From contig NC_087067.1 in the NCBI RefSeq assembly GCF_963678635.1, forward strand, positions 23,753,547-23,817,546: a stretch of 64,000 nucleotides of DNA, in the 5' to 3' direction. Both the position numbers and the translations under genes were made by a program. Below are positions 54,267 through 64,000 of the stretch, piece after piece. This DNA is from Symsagittifera roscoffensis. Taxonomy: Eukaryota > Xenacoelomorpha > Acoela > Convolutidae. How positions within the stretch are numbered: the stretch's first letter is position 1; each line of letters opens with the position of its first letter. The notes beneath the pieces are model-generated. The model did not search any database. It was not told where the DNA came from and saw only the letters and a list, made by a program, of their open reading frames with translations.

Positions 54267-54444
54267 CTCCCCGGACAAAACTCTGTCCATCGGTCGCTTT
54301 GAACCCGACTCCCCGGACAAAATTCTGCCCCTAGGTGGTCTAGTCAACCTCTCCCAGGACAAGTCGTCCTGCACGGGCTCAAAGATGTCTGACTCATCAG
54401 AGGAGACGTCCTTGACTGGCTCGAAGGTGTCAGACTTCCCGGAC
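54267..54444 (-). promoter_or_regulatory. Internal polypurine-tract-like motifs, RH-IN linker (copy C)
   Basis: Sense strand TTTTGTCCGGGGAGTC at 54267-54280 and again at 54309-54322, plus a variant (TGTCCGGGAAG) at 54435-54445. In this linker the motif codes LSGES. The two full copies are 42 bp apart. Confidence 0.55.
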
Positions 54445-57400
54445 ATTGTCTCGTCCATGGACGAACAATCTGGGCTTGGCTCGTATTCCTCTTTTGCATC
54501 CGTGAAGTGCACTCTCCTCGTGAAGCTAGATTTCGATCTGATCCTGACTTCCTCAGTAGCTTGGTTTTGATTCGATGTTCCATATTCAGTGAACGAAGTT
54601 CTCAACAATACTTCTTTCGGCATCGAGGTCACCAGCTGGTTGACGATCGACCTGCAATCCCGTTCAACGCCTCGGCTGCGAATGGACACTGGCCTCTTCT
54701 CTGTTCTCTCGGTGACAGTCAACCTCTGCATGGTCTCCATCCATTCACGATCATGCCTATTCACTTCCCTATCCAACAAGTCACGGAGTTTTCCCATGAC
54801 GTCCGGCGCCACGTTCACCGTCTTATTCAATAAAGCGATGCTGTTTATACCCAGCCTAGTCAATTCTTGCTGTACCAAGTTGGATCGGACTAGCAGATCC
54901 AACGGAACGGGTTCGCCTCTGGCTAAAAGCTTTATCTCCGCGGCCGTCTCCACTGGAAGGTCAGGGTGTCCAGGTATAGGATGTCCTGATTTGTCTAACC
55001 ACCTAGTAAGTGGCAGCTTATCGTAGGTTTCTTTGTCCAGAAAGGAAAACCCCTCTTTGATCTCTGATTGGTTAGCCTGCTTCTCCTCGAGGCGCTCATA
55101 AAATTCTGTCTTTTTACTGAGGCTATCTGCGTTCTGGTGCTTGTCACGGGTACGGTGCTCTATGATCATGTGGTATCCATCCAAGCGCACGATCCAACGA
55201 CCAATGTAGCTTTGATCCATCGAATAGGTTTTCAGCCAGGCAAGGGCACGATTGTCCACACGTAACTTGAATGGAGCACTCCCCAGGTAGGCCCTGTATT
55301 TTTCCACGAACGTGATCACAGCAAACATCTCCGCTTTTGGTGCGCCGTACTTCATCTCAGTGTCACTCAGGACTTTACTTCCATAAGCTATCGGACGAAA
55401 AACCGTTCTCCCGTTCCACTCCTGCTCTTGGTGAAGTATGCCTGATATCGCAACCACTGATGCATCCGTGTCCAGCACGAACATTCCCCTCTCCGTTGGC
55501 ATGCCGAGGACCGGTGCCTCGCAAAGTTTACGTTTGATGTTTTCAAATGAGACTTGTGCCTCATCAGTCCAGGTGAACTTTTTGCCCTTGTTTCTCATCA
55601 ATCTCTGCATGGGGTATATTTTGTCAGCATACCCCTTGATGAACTCACGATAATAATTGGCGAATCCCAGAAAACTCATCAACTGTGTATCTGTTTTAGG
55701 TGCCTTCCAGGTCAACACCGCTTCAACCGCTTCGGGATCTGGTCTCACTCCATGTTTGTCAACCAGGCGGCCCAAATACTTTATGGAATCCCTGAGGATT
55801 TCACACTTAGAGGGTTTGCATTTTAGACCCGCCTGCTTCATGCAAGAAAACACCTCCTCCAACCTCTCTATGTGGTCTTCTAGGGTTGGTGTTGCAATCA
55901 CAACATCATCGACATAACACATGATGAGATTCCCGTATTTCTTAGTGACGCTCGTGAGTGCCTGAGCCATCAGTCGCTGGAATGTGGCCGTCGCGTTGCA
56001 CAATCCGAATGGCATCCTCTTCCACTGGAACAGTCCCAGCTCACACGCGAAACCTGTTTTCTCTCGATCTTGCTTTCTGAGTGGCACTTGCCAGAATGCT
56101 GAGCCCAAATCCAACGTCGTGAAGAACTTAGCGTCTCCCAGCTTGGATAGGCTCTCATCGATGCGGGGAATGGGGTATGCGTCTTTTATAGTCACTGCGT
56201 TCAGATAACGGAAATCACAACAAAACCTGAGTTGCCCCCCTTTCTTTTTCGCCATGACCACGCCACAAGCCCATGGGGACTTCGACGGCTCAATCATGTC
56301 GTACTCCATTAACATTTCAATTTCCTTCCTACACGCTTCTGACTTATTTGGGGTCATTCTTCTCGCCCCTTCCCTATGAGGTACCGAGCCCTCTTCTATC
56401 TCAATCTCGTGCTCTACAAAATTGCAACAACCTATATCGGCCTTATGCTTTGAAAAAACGTCTGCGTTCCGATCTAGCACCGCCCTGAGCGAATCTAGTT
56501 CCTTGTCAGATATTTTACCCTTCAGATGTTCTATCTCAGGTAGGACAGGCCTATTCGCTGCTAACTCTGCTTCCGTCGGCCTCTCAGGAAAGTTGGAACA
56601 ACTAGACAGCCCATCATCTGTTTCCGACTTCATTGAAAACAATTTCCTAGAAGATTTCAATTCAATTACTCTTTTCATTATACATTCTTGGTTCGCATGT
56701 AATGGACATTTAGTTACGTCAAACTTCTTCAAGTTCTCCACACTCAGAAAGTCTGTGTTCAGAGGCAAAGCGTAGCCAAGTTTCTTTCCCCTCTGTATTG
56801 TCACTGTTGTTGCTTCTGTGTTCAATAACACACTCACACACAGTCCGCTCTGAGTGAGTGAGAAGCTTCTTGCTAAAATAGCCGAGCTTTTACTGTTTGG
56901 ATTTGGTACCAGACACACCTGTCTGTCATTGCTGAGTTCATTCAAGTTCCTCATCCTAAACGTCGCTACTACGGCTTGGTTCGGTTTTAATCTAACTTTT
57001 CGATCCAGAAAAATCGGCACCTTGGCCTGATTAATTAAGATCTTATTAAGGGGTCTTTTCTCATACTTTCTCTCAGGATCCTTGATCCTAATCAATCCGT
57101 CGTTGAGATCGATCGTGACGTCAAAGTTGCGAACGAAATCCCTTCCTAGGATGAACTGGTCGGATTCATCCAAATTCTCTACTACTAGGAAGCTCATCCA
57201 AAGATGTCTTCCTCCGAGCTGCAGTGAGATGATCGGGGTTCGTCCGGCGACATAGATCGCTCCCTGATTGGCAGCTGCCAACCTGATGTTTGTCGGTATG
57301 AGATCCGATCTTTCGAAACCCATGTCGGTCCAAGTTTTGACTGGCATGACACTAACCACTGCTCCCGTGTCTAGCAGCCCCTTTACTGACAGTTGTCTGC

Positions 57401-60400
57401 CTTGCACGTCCAGAACAAGTGCGGCCAGATCGGCCTCGCAACCAATATGCACCGCATCTTGTTCGAGCATCGCGTTGTGTCCGATTCGTCTGACCTTCAG
57501 CTCCTCTTGACCAATGTATATCCGGCCAACCTGATCGTTCGCATCAGTTATGTGAGCTTTCGTGTAGATATTGATGCCATCCACATTCATCAGAATCGGG
57601 TAAGGGCCATGGACATCGATATAATGTCCGTCCACTTTCATCAGCCTCGGACCTCCCGTTGTGAGCAGCGCTCGCACTGCCCTGGAGTCCAGTTTGGGAT
57701 CCTTCTCTTTCAGGTAGTCGGCATAGATGTCCAGGTGGACCAGTGTAATCTCGGATGGCTCGCTCAGGTTCTTGACCACCTGGTGCCCTGCGACTGAGAT
57801 GATAGACATTATTTTGGTCCCTGCCTTCGTCACGCCGAAAGTCTTGCCAGATATAACGTTCAGTTTTAGTCCCTGTTTCTTGGGCTCTTTTTCATCTTCT
57901 GCTCTTGTCGTCTTACTCAGGACATTAAGACTTTCCCGAAGATCTGTGCTCTCCAGCTCCGACCTTACCCATTGCTCCACTTCTTTCGTGGCTAGGTCTT
58001 GTTTGACATTCTGCAGAGCTGTCCTTGCCGCCAGGCCGTAATCCACCTTGAGTGGGCTAGACGACTCTGTTTCGAGGTTTGAGGCTACCCCCTCGTCAGG
58101 CCATGTCTTAACCTTTTTAGTCGTGAAAGTGCTCGGTGTCGTCTCCTTTCTCCGAGATTCAGCCTCGTTCATCAGACGTGCCCGACTGGCCTTGACACCC
58201 GAAAGCGCCTCATCGTGGCGGGGATGTTTCGCGTCCGCTACTGCGTCCCAAAATTGAGTACAATCCGACTTGAAGTGTCCCTCCAAATTACAGAAGAAAC
58301 ACCTCGGACCATATTTCATGATGAGCCCTCTCACGTACTCTTCATGATCCTCGTCGGTCGCGTCAGCGTCCTCGAGAAAGTAGCCTATGGCCTTCATGTT
58401 CTGTTTGTATGCAGAACACGCAGAAACGTGATGGTCCATCGAACCACAATTCGCACACGACCTCCTCTTGTCCATGTCATCGCGAGGTTTGTACCAACTG
58501 GAATTCGCACCAGTGTTTGTCCCGCTATAGTTGCCATAATTGCTGTAACGGTTTTGCGCCCTCGGTTTTATCAGTAAATACTCGCGTGACTTCATACGCA
58601 AGTCGTCGGGCGTGGGTACCTGGTCAAGCGACAGGGTGAAGTGAGTGGCCAACATCGTCTTCAACTCCTCACTCCTTACACCATCCATGAACTTCGAAGC
58701 GATCGCCAAGTTTCGTTCGGATATTCTCTCATCCGGGTTGCTCCTCCTCCTGAGCAATTCAAGGTCGTCCAAGAATTTATCTATTGATTCTTCATCTCTC
58801 TGACGCCTCTTCTCGAACTTCACCATGGCCTGGTGCCCTTGTACTCCAGAGCCGAAACGATTCAGCAGGATGTCGAATATCTTGCGAGCGCTGTCTCTCT
58901 CATTGGCTCTTTTCGCCATTACACAATTTAATGCAGTACCCTCCAGGTTGCTCGTCAGCGCGCTGCACTCTTGTTTCTTGGAGAGATTCTCTTCCTCAAA
59001 GTGTAACTTCATCACCTCTATCCAAGTATCAATGCAGCCGTCTGACTCGTCTTTATATGACTTCGGCTTTTTCAGTGTTCTTCTTGACCTCTCTCCTCTC
59101 TCGGTTGACTTCGAGAGCTTGGTGATGAATGTTTCAAGAGATCTGTTCAGAGGCTCAAATTCGAGGCATACATCGTTGTGTCTTGTGAGACTGTAGTCAG
59201 ATCTGGTACTGAACTGACTTGTGGCACGGTTGGCAATCTTGTCTCCGGGGTGGCATCTGCCTCCGGTGGGACTGGATTTGTCCAGCCAGGCCTCTGCGGG
59301 GCTGCCCTTGGCCGCTCCTTGTTTCTATGTTCGTAGTTCGTTCTCGAGCCTTGCTGGGCTCTGGCACTGTTGCCCGTACCATCTCCAACTGTCGCATGGC
59401 GTGAGCGCTCCCTTGAGTTGGAATGCTCCTGCCAACTATTCCCATTCAGGATCGCGTCAAGCTTCCGCATCATCAAGTCAGATTTGGCGTCCAACCTCCT
59501 TTCCAGGCCAGTCATCGTTTGGGCGTAGGTATTATCATGATCATTCAACAATCGCTCGATCTCTCTTGTCATCCTAGCCTCTCTTTCCTCTGACTCTTTG
59601 TTTGCCTGTGCCAGGCTCTCGGCCAGGCATTGATCGGTGTCACGAATCAATTGAGCCTGATCAAACCTCGCCTGCGACTTCACGTGCGTTAGCTCATCTT
59701 TCAAATTCTCTCGACCATGGTGAGCTCTCTCGTCAACTTGATCTATCCTCTTAGTCATGTCTCGCCTCAATTCATCCAGGCCATTCATCACACCAGCGAA
59801 CATATCACTTATGTCACCAGCTGCCCCCAATGGCGGGGTTAGCCCCAGAGAAGACGAGGTCAACTGTGGCTGTAGCCTAGTACTTGATGACGCACCGCCC
59901 TTTTGCTTGTGCATTGACGTCATCGGGATAACGATGGGAGCATCATCAACGTTCGACAGACTGATGACGTCAATGCACATCTGACATAGGCCTGGTCGGC
60001 GAGGCAGAAGACGCCTCCCTGCTCATGTCGTTCCTTGGGCACGGTGTGAAGTTCACATCCGGATGGGTTATCTCCGGGTAGCCATCACTGGAAGTCAAAC
60101 CTACAGTTGGTAGTGACGCCATGCGTTCGTCGTACAAGGACTTCCAACTCTTCTTGGCCTTCGAGAACGTCTGCTCTTCACCCGGACTCATACTCGACAT
60201 CATCGCGTTGTTACTCTGTTTGGCCAAGGATGAGTGTGCACTTGTCAGATGTGAAGGTTCCTTTCTCCATTTATAGCTCTTAGTCTCTGATTTGGACATT
60301 CCCCTGTACAACACTTCCTCCCGAGGTTCGACCTCGGGACGCTCCGAGGTCTCCTCTGTCCTCTCGGCTTCCTCCCGTTCGAGGACCTCGTCTGGCTCAA

Positions 60401-61119
60401 AGTCGGGTCGAATGAGCGTTCGCTCCCCTTCGTCAAAGGGATCCACCAGCGTTTCGCTCGCAGGCTCGGCCTCGGCGCTCCGCCTTTGATTGCCATCGAG
60501 GTTTTTCTCGCTCCTTAGTTTCATTTCGCTCACTGAAAGATCAGGTTGACCCTTAGTCGATTCGTCTTCAGCAAACGCGTCGGAAGCGCTGCTAAACGAG
60601 GTTTGGCTACGCCTAGTTCTAAACTTCCGCGTGCTTCCCTTGCTTAGCCTGGGAATTTTAGTAGTCGATCCTAGCGAGTCCCTGCGCTGCATAGTTTTTA
60701 TCAAAATGAAAGTATTCGTAATTTGATGGCAATGCAAACGTACCACAAACAAGATTTAGTTAAATCACTTAACGCTGCCTACTCGATTCCGTCAGTATCA
60801 AAATGTCTCTTAGATCTCTCACGACTAAATTAGTGACTCAGCTAAAGTTACACACAGGGTCTACCCAGTATTGATATAATGCTAACTCAACCCGGTTGTA
60901 TAATATAACAGTATCACTAAGTTTCCACAAGATATAGTCGACACACAAAACACAATCGATAATCAGATAAGAATATCCTACAGGTGACAGCGACCTTTTG
61001 TCAGTATCAATTTATCGCCACACAATTTATCAAGTCACTGCTTTGTTAAAATTAAACAATCTTTGATAAAAAGCAGTGATGACTCAGAAATAGACAAATA
61101 AAACTTAGTCTTAAAGAAA

Positions 61120-61465
61120 AAGACTTCCCCCAATCGGAACGATCCGATAGAACGAAGCCCAGGACACAGTCTTCTCAAGTGGGTGTGTGTCTGCCTAATA
61201 CACCCACCGAGGTCTTCTTTTAGGTGTCCTGCGATTGCCCGAGCTGTCCTACTAAGTAGCTCAAGGCAACCTCTTGGTCGAAAATTCGTCAAATCTATGA
61301 AAAAGCTCTCCCACACACGGACTGCTCCAAGTGCACGAGAGTAGGGAACAATTCTTCTTCTCAAGTGGGTGTGTATTTGCTTAATACACCCACCGAGGTC
61401 TTCCTTTATTTGTTCCCGGATTGCCCGAACTTTCCTATTAAGTAGCTCAAGGCAACCACTCAACC
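61120..61465 (-). repeat. Tandem duplication with covarying stem-loop in copy C leader
   Basis: Two units about 186 bp apart. Unit 1: outer arms CAGGACAC (61160-61167) and GTGTCCTG (61224-61231). Unit 2: outer arms GGGAACAA (61344-61351) and TTGTTCCC (61410-61417). Both share the inner arms GTGGGTGT and ACACCCAC (61179-61186 with 61200-61207; 61365-61372 with 61386-61393). The outer arms differ between units at several positions, yet each is perfectly self-complementary, which is what selection on RNA pairing would leave. The common flank GTAGCTCAAGGCAACC follows each unit. Confidence 0.75.
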
Positions 61466-61621
61466 AAAATCACAATCAAAAAAAAATCTTGTTCGGGTAC
61501 TTCTAATACACCCAATATAGAATCCAAAGTTGATCACGAATTTCCGGGTCAGAATGGGTTCTTATGACCCTGATAAGCACGCCTAATATCCTAATATGAT
61601 CCTAATTAAATGGATATTTTC

Positions 61622-62045
61622 CGTTTCCCAAATGGCCACAGAAGGTTTACTCAAGTCTCTTACAAGGAGGGTCGCTAGAAGGTTTAAGACACTCCGGAGG
61701 GTTACCTCGGAGGGTACCTCAATCACTCAAGTTACTTAGGAGGGTATCTTAATCACCCAAGTTACTTCGGAGGGTCCCCCTAAATTTACTAAGGAGGGTC
61801 AATAAGATGCTTAATACGCTCCGGAGGGTCACTTCGGAGGGTACCTCCAAAATTTTCAAATTTTCTGATCTCACTTGGAAGGTTCTCCTACTAGCTTCAA
61901 AAAGCGTCAAAATAAGCTAAGGGTTCTAGGGGGAGCTGTTTCAACTTCTTAGGGTGATCTCGTGGAAATTTTCCACTAAGGAGGGTTGCTAAAGGGTTTA
62001 GCTGACTCCGGAGGGTCACTTCGGAGGGTTCCCCCAAAATCAAGA
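61622..62045. repeat. GGAGGGT motif cluster in copy C leader
   Basis: More than ten irregularly spaced copies of (T/C)CGGAGGGT or AGGAGGGT on the + strand (ACCCTCC on the sense strand), with further single copies up to about 63745. Spacing is uneven, so this is a motif cluster rather than a clean satellite. The core resembles CCGGAGGGG of the copy B repeat. Confidence 0.75.
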
Positions 62046-63795
62046 AAAAGGGTTAAATCACCGCAGTAAAGCCTCTGAAAGCGGTCTACCTGACTTAAAA
62101 CTAGGTTGGCTGACACGGTCAACCTTCCCAGTTAAATAAAAAGATGTTTTGATAAAATTTTCTGCCGCTCGGAGGGTTGCCCGTTACTTGGACCCTCCGA
62201 ACCAACAAATTCTAAAAAACTTTTCTTTTCCGAAATAATCAACCCAAAAACGGTTGAGATTCGGAAAAGTGGTCAAAAACGTCGACTTATGGTACCAAAA
62301 TTATCCCGATCGGATAACTAGTCTTTGAGAAATCGCCAAAAACGCATTCGTCAAAATGGCCTTTTTCACCACCTGTATAGGATCTGAAAGACTTTTTTCG
62401 CAATTCCGGTCGAAAGTGCCTAAAAATACTTGAAATGAGCGTAGTAGCCCTGTACGGCACTGGAATAATGCAAAAAACCGGACCAAAATTGGTTTAGAAA
62501 CAAAAATTTGGCCAAAAACTATCAAATTTGGACCCTCCGATTCCTTCCTTTTCCAAACCTTAAGTCGTTAGCTCTATCCACGGAGCTACTCGGAGGGTTA
62601 CCCAAAAATTTCTCTAGTAACCGAGCACGTTATGCTAGCACGCTCCTAACGCAAAAAATTTTATTGCTCTAACTCTAAAAACTCAAAAACTCGATCCCCA
62701 AAACAGATTGACAAAATACAGAAAATTATCAAAATTTTGATCGAAAAATTTTCGTTTTCCTAACTTCTACTGAGTCTTTGCTCACGCGGTTTCCTTAGTG
62801 AAGGGGATCGAACTACGTAGCTACTCTCTATATAAAAGCTTTTTGCCTATCGGAAAAGCTCGGATATCCGAAAATTTGGGGGTCTACAGTTTGGTCGAAA
62901 ATTGGTAATTTTCGACAAAAAATGGGTGTTTCTTGGGTCTAAATAGGAGATAAGTAATATATAGTAAGGACAATAATCTATAAATAGTCGTTAATAAATA
63001 GTACTATACCCTCCTTTGCACCAAAATATCCGAATTAAGACCCTTAACTCGGAAATTTGTAATCGATGGAGGGTACAATCGGACCGCGCCAATCGTGCCC
63101 CCCACCACTTAAGTTTTAAGGAAATAGTACCCGAACGATACTAAAATTGCTTCAACGATACCCAACAGTCGTTGCGGATGTTGTCCCTGATGTCCCTGTT
63201 GAGTGTGGAACACGTTGATCAGCCTGCCACTCTACCCTCCGGTCACCGGCAAAATCACCATTAACGTGCTTAAACACTCAAATTACACTCGAGGGAGGGT
63301 ACCCAACCCTTCACCAAAACACACAATCTCTCTATCAGAAACGATATAAATCAATCTGAAACAACAACAAATAGGAAGGTCAGATCACATCTCGTCCGGA
63401 AATAACATATAAACTGTCACTTTGTTTTTTACTGTTTTTGGTCTTTTTTGGATTTTTTTACTGTTTTTTGTACTTTTTTGTTTTTAAATAAATTTGTTTT
63501 TGGCTTTTTCTTGGTTATACACTATTTTTGTTTGGTTTTACGCTTTCTCTTTAATTGTTTTTGGTCCTGGGACCTCAGGACAAGCGGGCTCTAGATTTCC
63601 CACCTAACCCTCCGGCCCCCGGAATTTTCGGTGTTAACTAAGTTAAAAAGCTAAATTGCACTAGACGGAGGGTACGCACCTTCCCCCTAGTACAACAACG
63701 GTCATTAAGGCCTCTAACTCGGGCTTACGCCCGGAGCGGAGGGTACGTCGCTGAAACGCTTGCTGATCATGATGGTTTCATGCCTTTAACAGGCC

Positions 63796-63810
63796 CACCC
63801 AGGAGCGCCA
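63796..63810 (-). promoter_or_regulatory. Primer binding site (copy C)
   Basis: TGGCGCTCCTGGGTG on the minus strand, 12 bases after the LTR end, identical to the sites in A and B. In C the match to a possible tRNA could extend (next bases GGCC), which A and B do not share. Confidence 0.86.
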
Positions 63811-63822
63811 TAAAAACGTCTA

Positions 63823-64000
63823 TGTAACATTCGCCCAAATATCACACAGCGACGGAGCGTAGAAAAAGTACCTATCAACGACTGGCAGGCGTCAGTTACC
63901 TTAATTCTACTCGTTTTTCACCGTCTCGACCTTGCCAGTTGATTTTCTGGTCTGTTTAGGGCAAAGTAAAAAGTTACCATTTTTAGGCCATCAGTCAAAC
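63823..64000 (-). repeat. Copy C 5' LTR, cut by the window edge
   Basis: 178 bases starting TGTAACATTCG on the + strand, identical by eye to 40252-40429. This is the 3' end of the 5' LTR on the sense strand; about 706 bases should follow beyond the edge. Confidence 0.9.

Larger units (their letters stand above)
51196..60692 (-). pseudogene. gag-pol: Copy C gag-pol, nearly whole with about three breaks
   Basis: Start ATG at 60692 (MQRRDSLGS) is preferred over 60752 because it fits the short basic N-terminus of copy A. In order on the minus strand: charged N-terminus; a coiled coil (about 59480-59780); capsid-like region with DGCIDTWIEVM near 59030; two CCHC knuckles (CANCGSMDHHVSAC near 58450, CFFCNLEGHFKSDC near 58280); protease LLDTGAVVS near 57370; reverse transcriptase FCCDFRYLN near 56210 and YVDD near 55910; RNase H LDTDAS near 55470; a long acidic linker with polypurine-like motifs (54267-54444); integrase with HHCC near 53530 and DDE near 53350, 53160 and 53060; GPY/F-like KKWRGPF near 52640; acidic tail; macrodomain-like end. 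Most of the polymerase lies in one long open stretch, and about three breaks affect the gene as a whole. Very close to copy A in RT and integrase. Confidence 0.93.
60693..63795 (-). other. Copy C leader (5' untranslated region)
   Basis: About 3.1 kb without a convincing gene. From the primer site inward: TAGCTTTTTAACTTAGTTAA (63634-63653, shared with B and in part A); a long A-rich tract on the sense strand (63418-63560); GACGAGATGTGATC (63383-63396, shared with B); GACTGTTGGGTATCGTT (63154-63170, shared); scattered GGAGGGT motifs and a dense cluster (61622-62045); a 186-bp duplication carrying structured hairpins (about 61120-61465). Two short minus-strand ORFs (61035-61463, 62301-62525) lie across repeats or low-complexity DNA and are not supported as genes. 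Confidence 0.7.
40252..64000 (-). mobile_element. Copy C: young giant Ty3/gypsy-type element, about 24.4 kb
   Basis: Minus-strand element from its 3' LTR end at 40252 to its 5' LTR, of which the first 178 bp on the + strand are in the window. If the 5' LTR is 884 bp like the 3' LTR, the element ends near 64706, about 24.4 kb in all. The 178 visible bases (63823-64000) show no difference from 40252-40429, so insertion was recent. ORF2 is open throughout; gag-pol has about three breaks, so this copy is nearly whole but not perfect. It sits inside the D LTR. Confidence 0.92.

Noticed and set aside
60693-63795. Small genes in the C leader (ORFs at 61035-61463 and 62301-62525)
   Set aside because: They overlap the duplicated hairpins or low-complexity DNA and have no counterpart in A or B.

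Overview
The window looks like animal nuclear DNA, but I see no host gene in it. Practically every base belongs to copies of one family of giant Ty3/gypsy-type LTR retrotransposons, nested into and beside each other. The host cannot be named from this sequence. The Ty3 polymerase with gag zinc knuckles and the OARD1/TARG1-like domain suggest a metazoan, and base composition is moderate.

Layout. Copy A (minus strand) runs from beyond the left edge to 18991: 5' LTR 18106-18991, primer site, leader with a 14-bp minisatellite, one open gag-pol frame of 2,933 codons (6860-15661), then a second long gene, ORF2, running off the left edge. Copy B (plus strand) is an old, heavily broken relative: end of its 5' LTR 18992-19390, leader, gag-pol remains 22328-31386, ORF2 remains 31789-39538. 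Copy D is only an LTR (39539-40251) of the A subfamily, lying inside the end of B's ORF2. Copy C (minus strand) starts at 40252, inside D's LTR: 3' LTR 40252-41135, ORF2 open for 2,984 codons (41886-50840), gag-pol 51196-60692, long leader, primer site, and the first 178 bases of its 5' LTR at the right edge. Those 178 bases match the 3' LTR without a visible difference, so C is young. C must be about 24.4 kb long, very large for an LTR element.

How the parts work together. Gag-pol holds a coiled coil, a capsid-like region, two zinc knuckles, an aspartic protease, reverse transcriptase, RNase H, a DD35E integrase with a GPY/F-like module, and then a long tail ending in a domain resembling OARD1/TARG1 macrodomains. 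ORF2 sits where an envelope gene would be. It is a giant protein with a coiled coil, a complete SGNH (GDSL) hydrolase domain, a second SGNH-like segment and about 2,000 residues of unknown type. A splice-acceptor-like site conserved in all three copies lies just before ORF2.

Strongest signals for a second look: the macrodomain-like end of gag-pol; the giant SGNH protein; a decamer GTCCGGGGAG that forms the 3' polypurine tract and recurs inside gag-pol of every copy in different reading frames (candidate extra plus-strand primers); and a duplicated leader hairpin in C whose outer stem differs between the two units with pairing kept.
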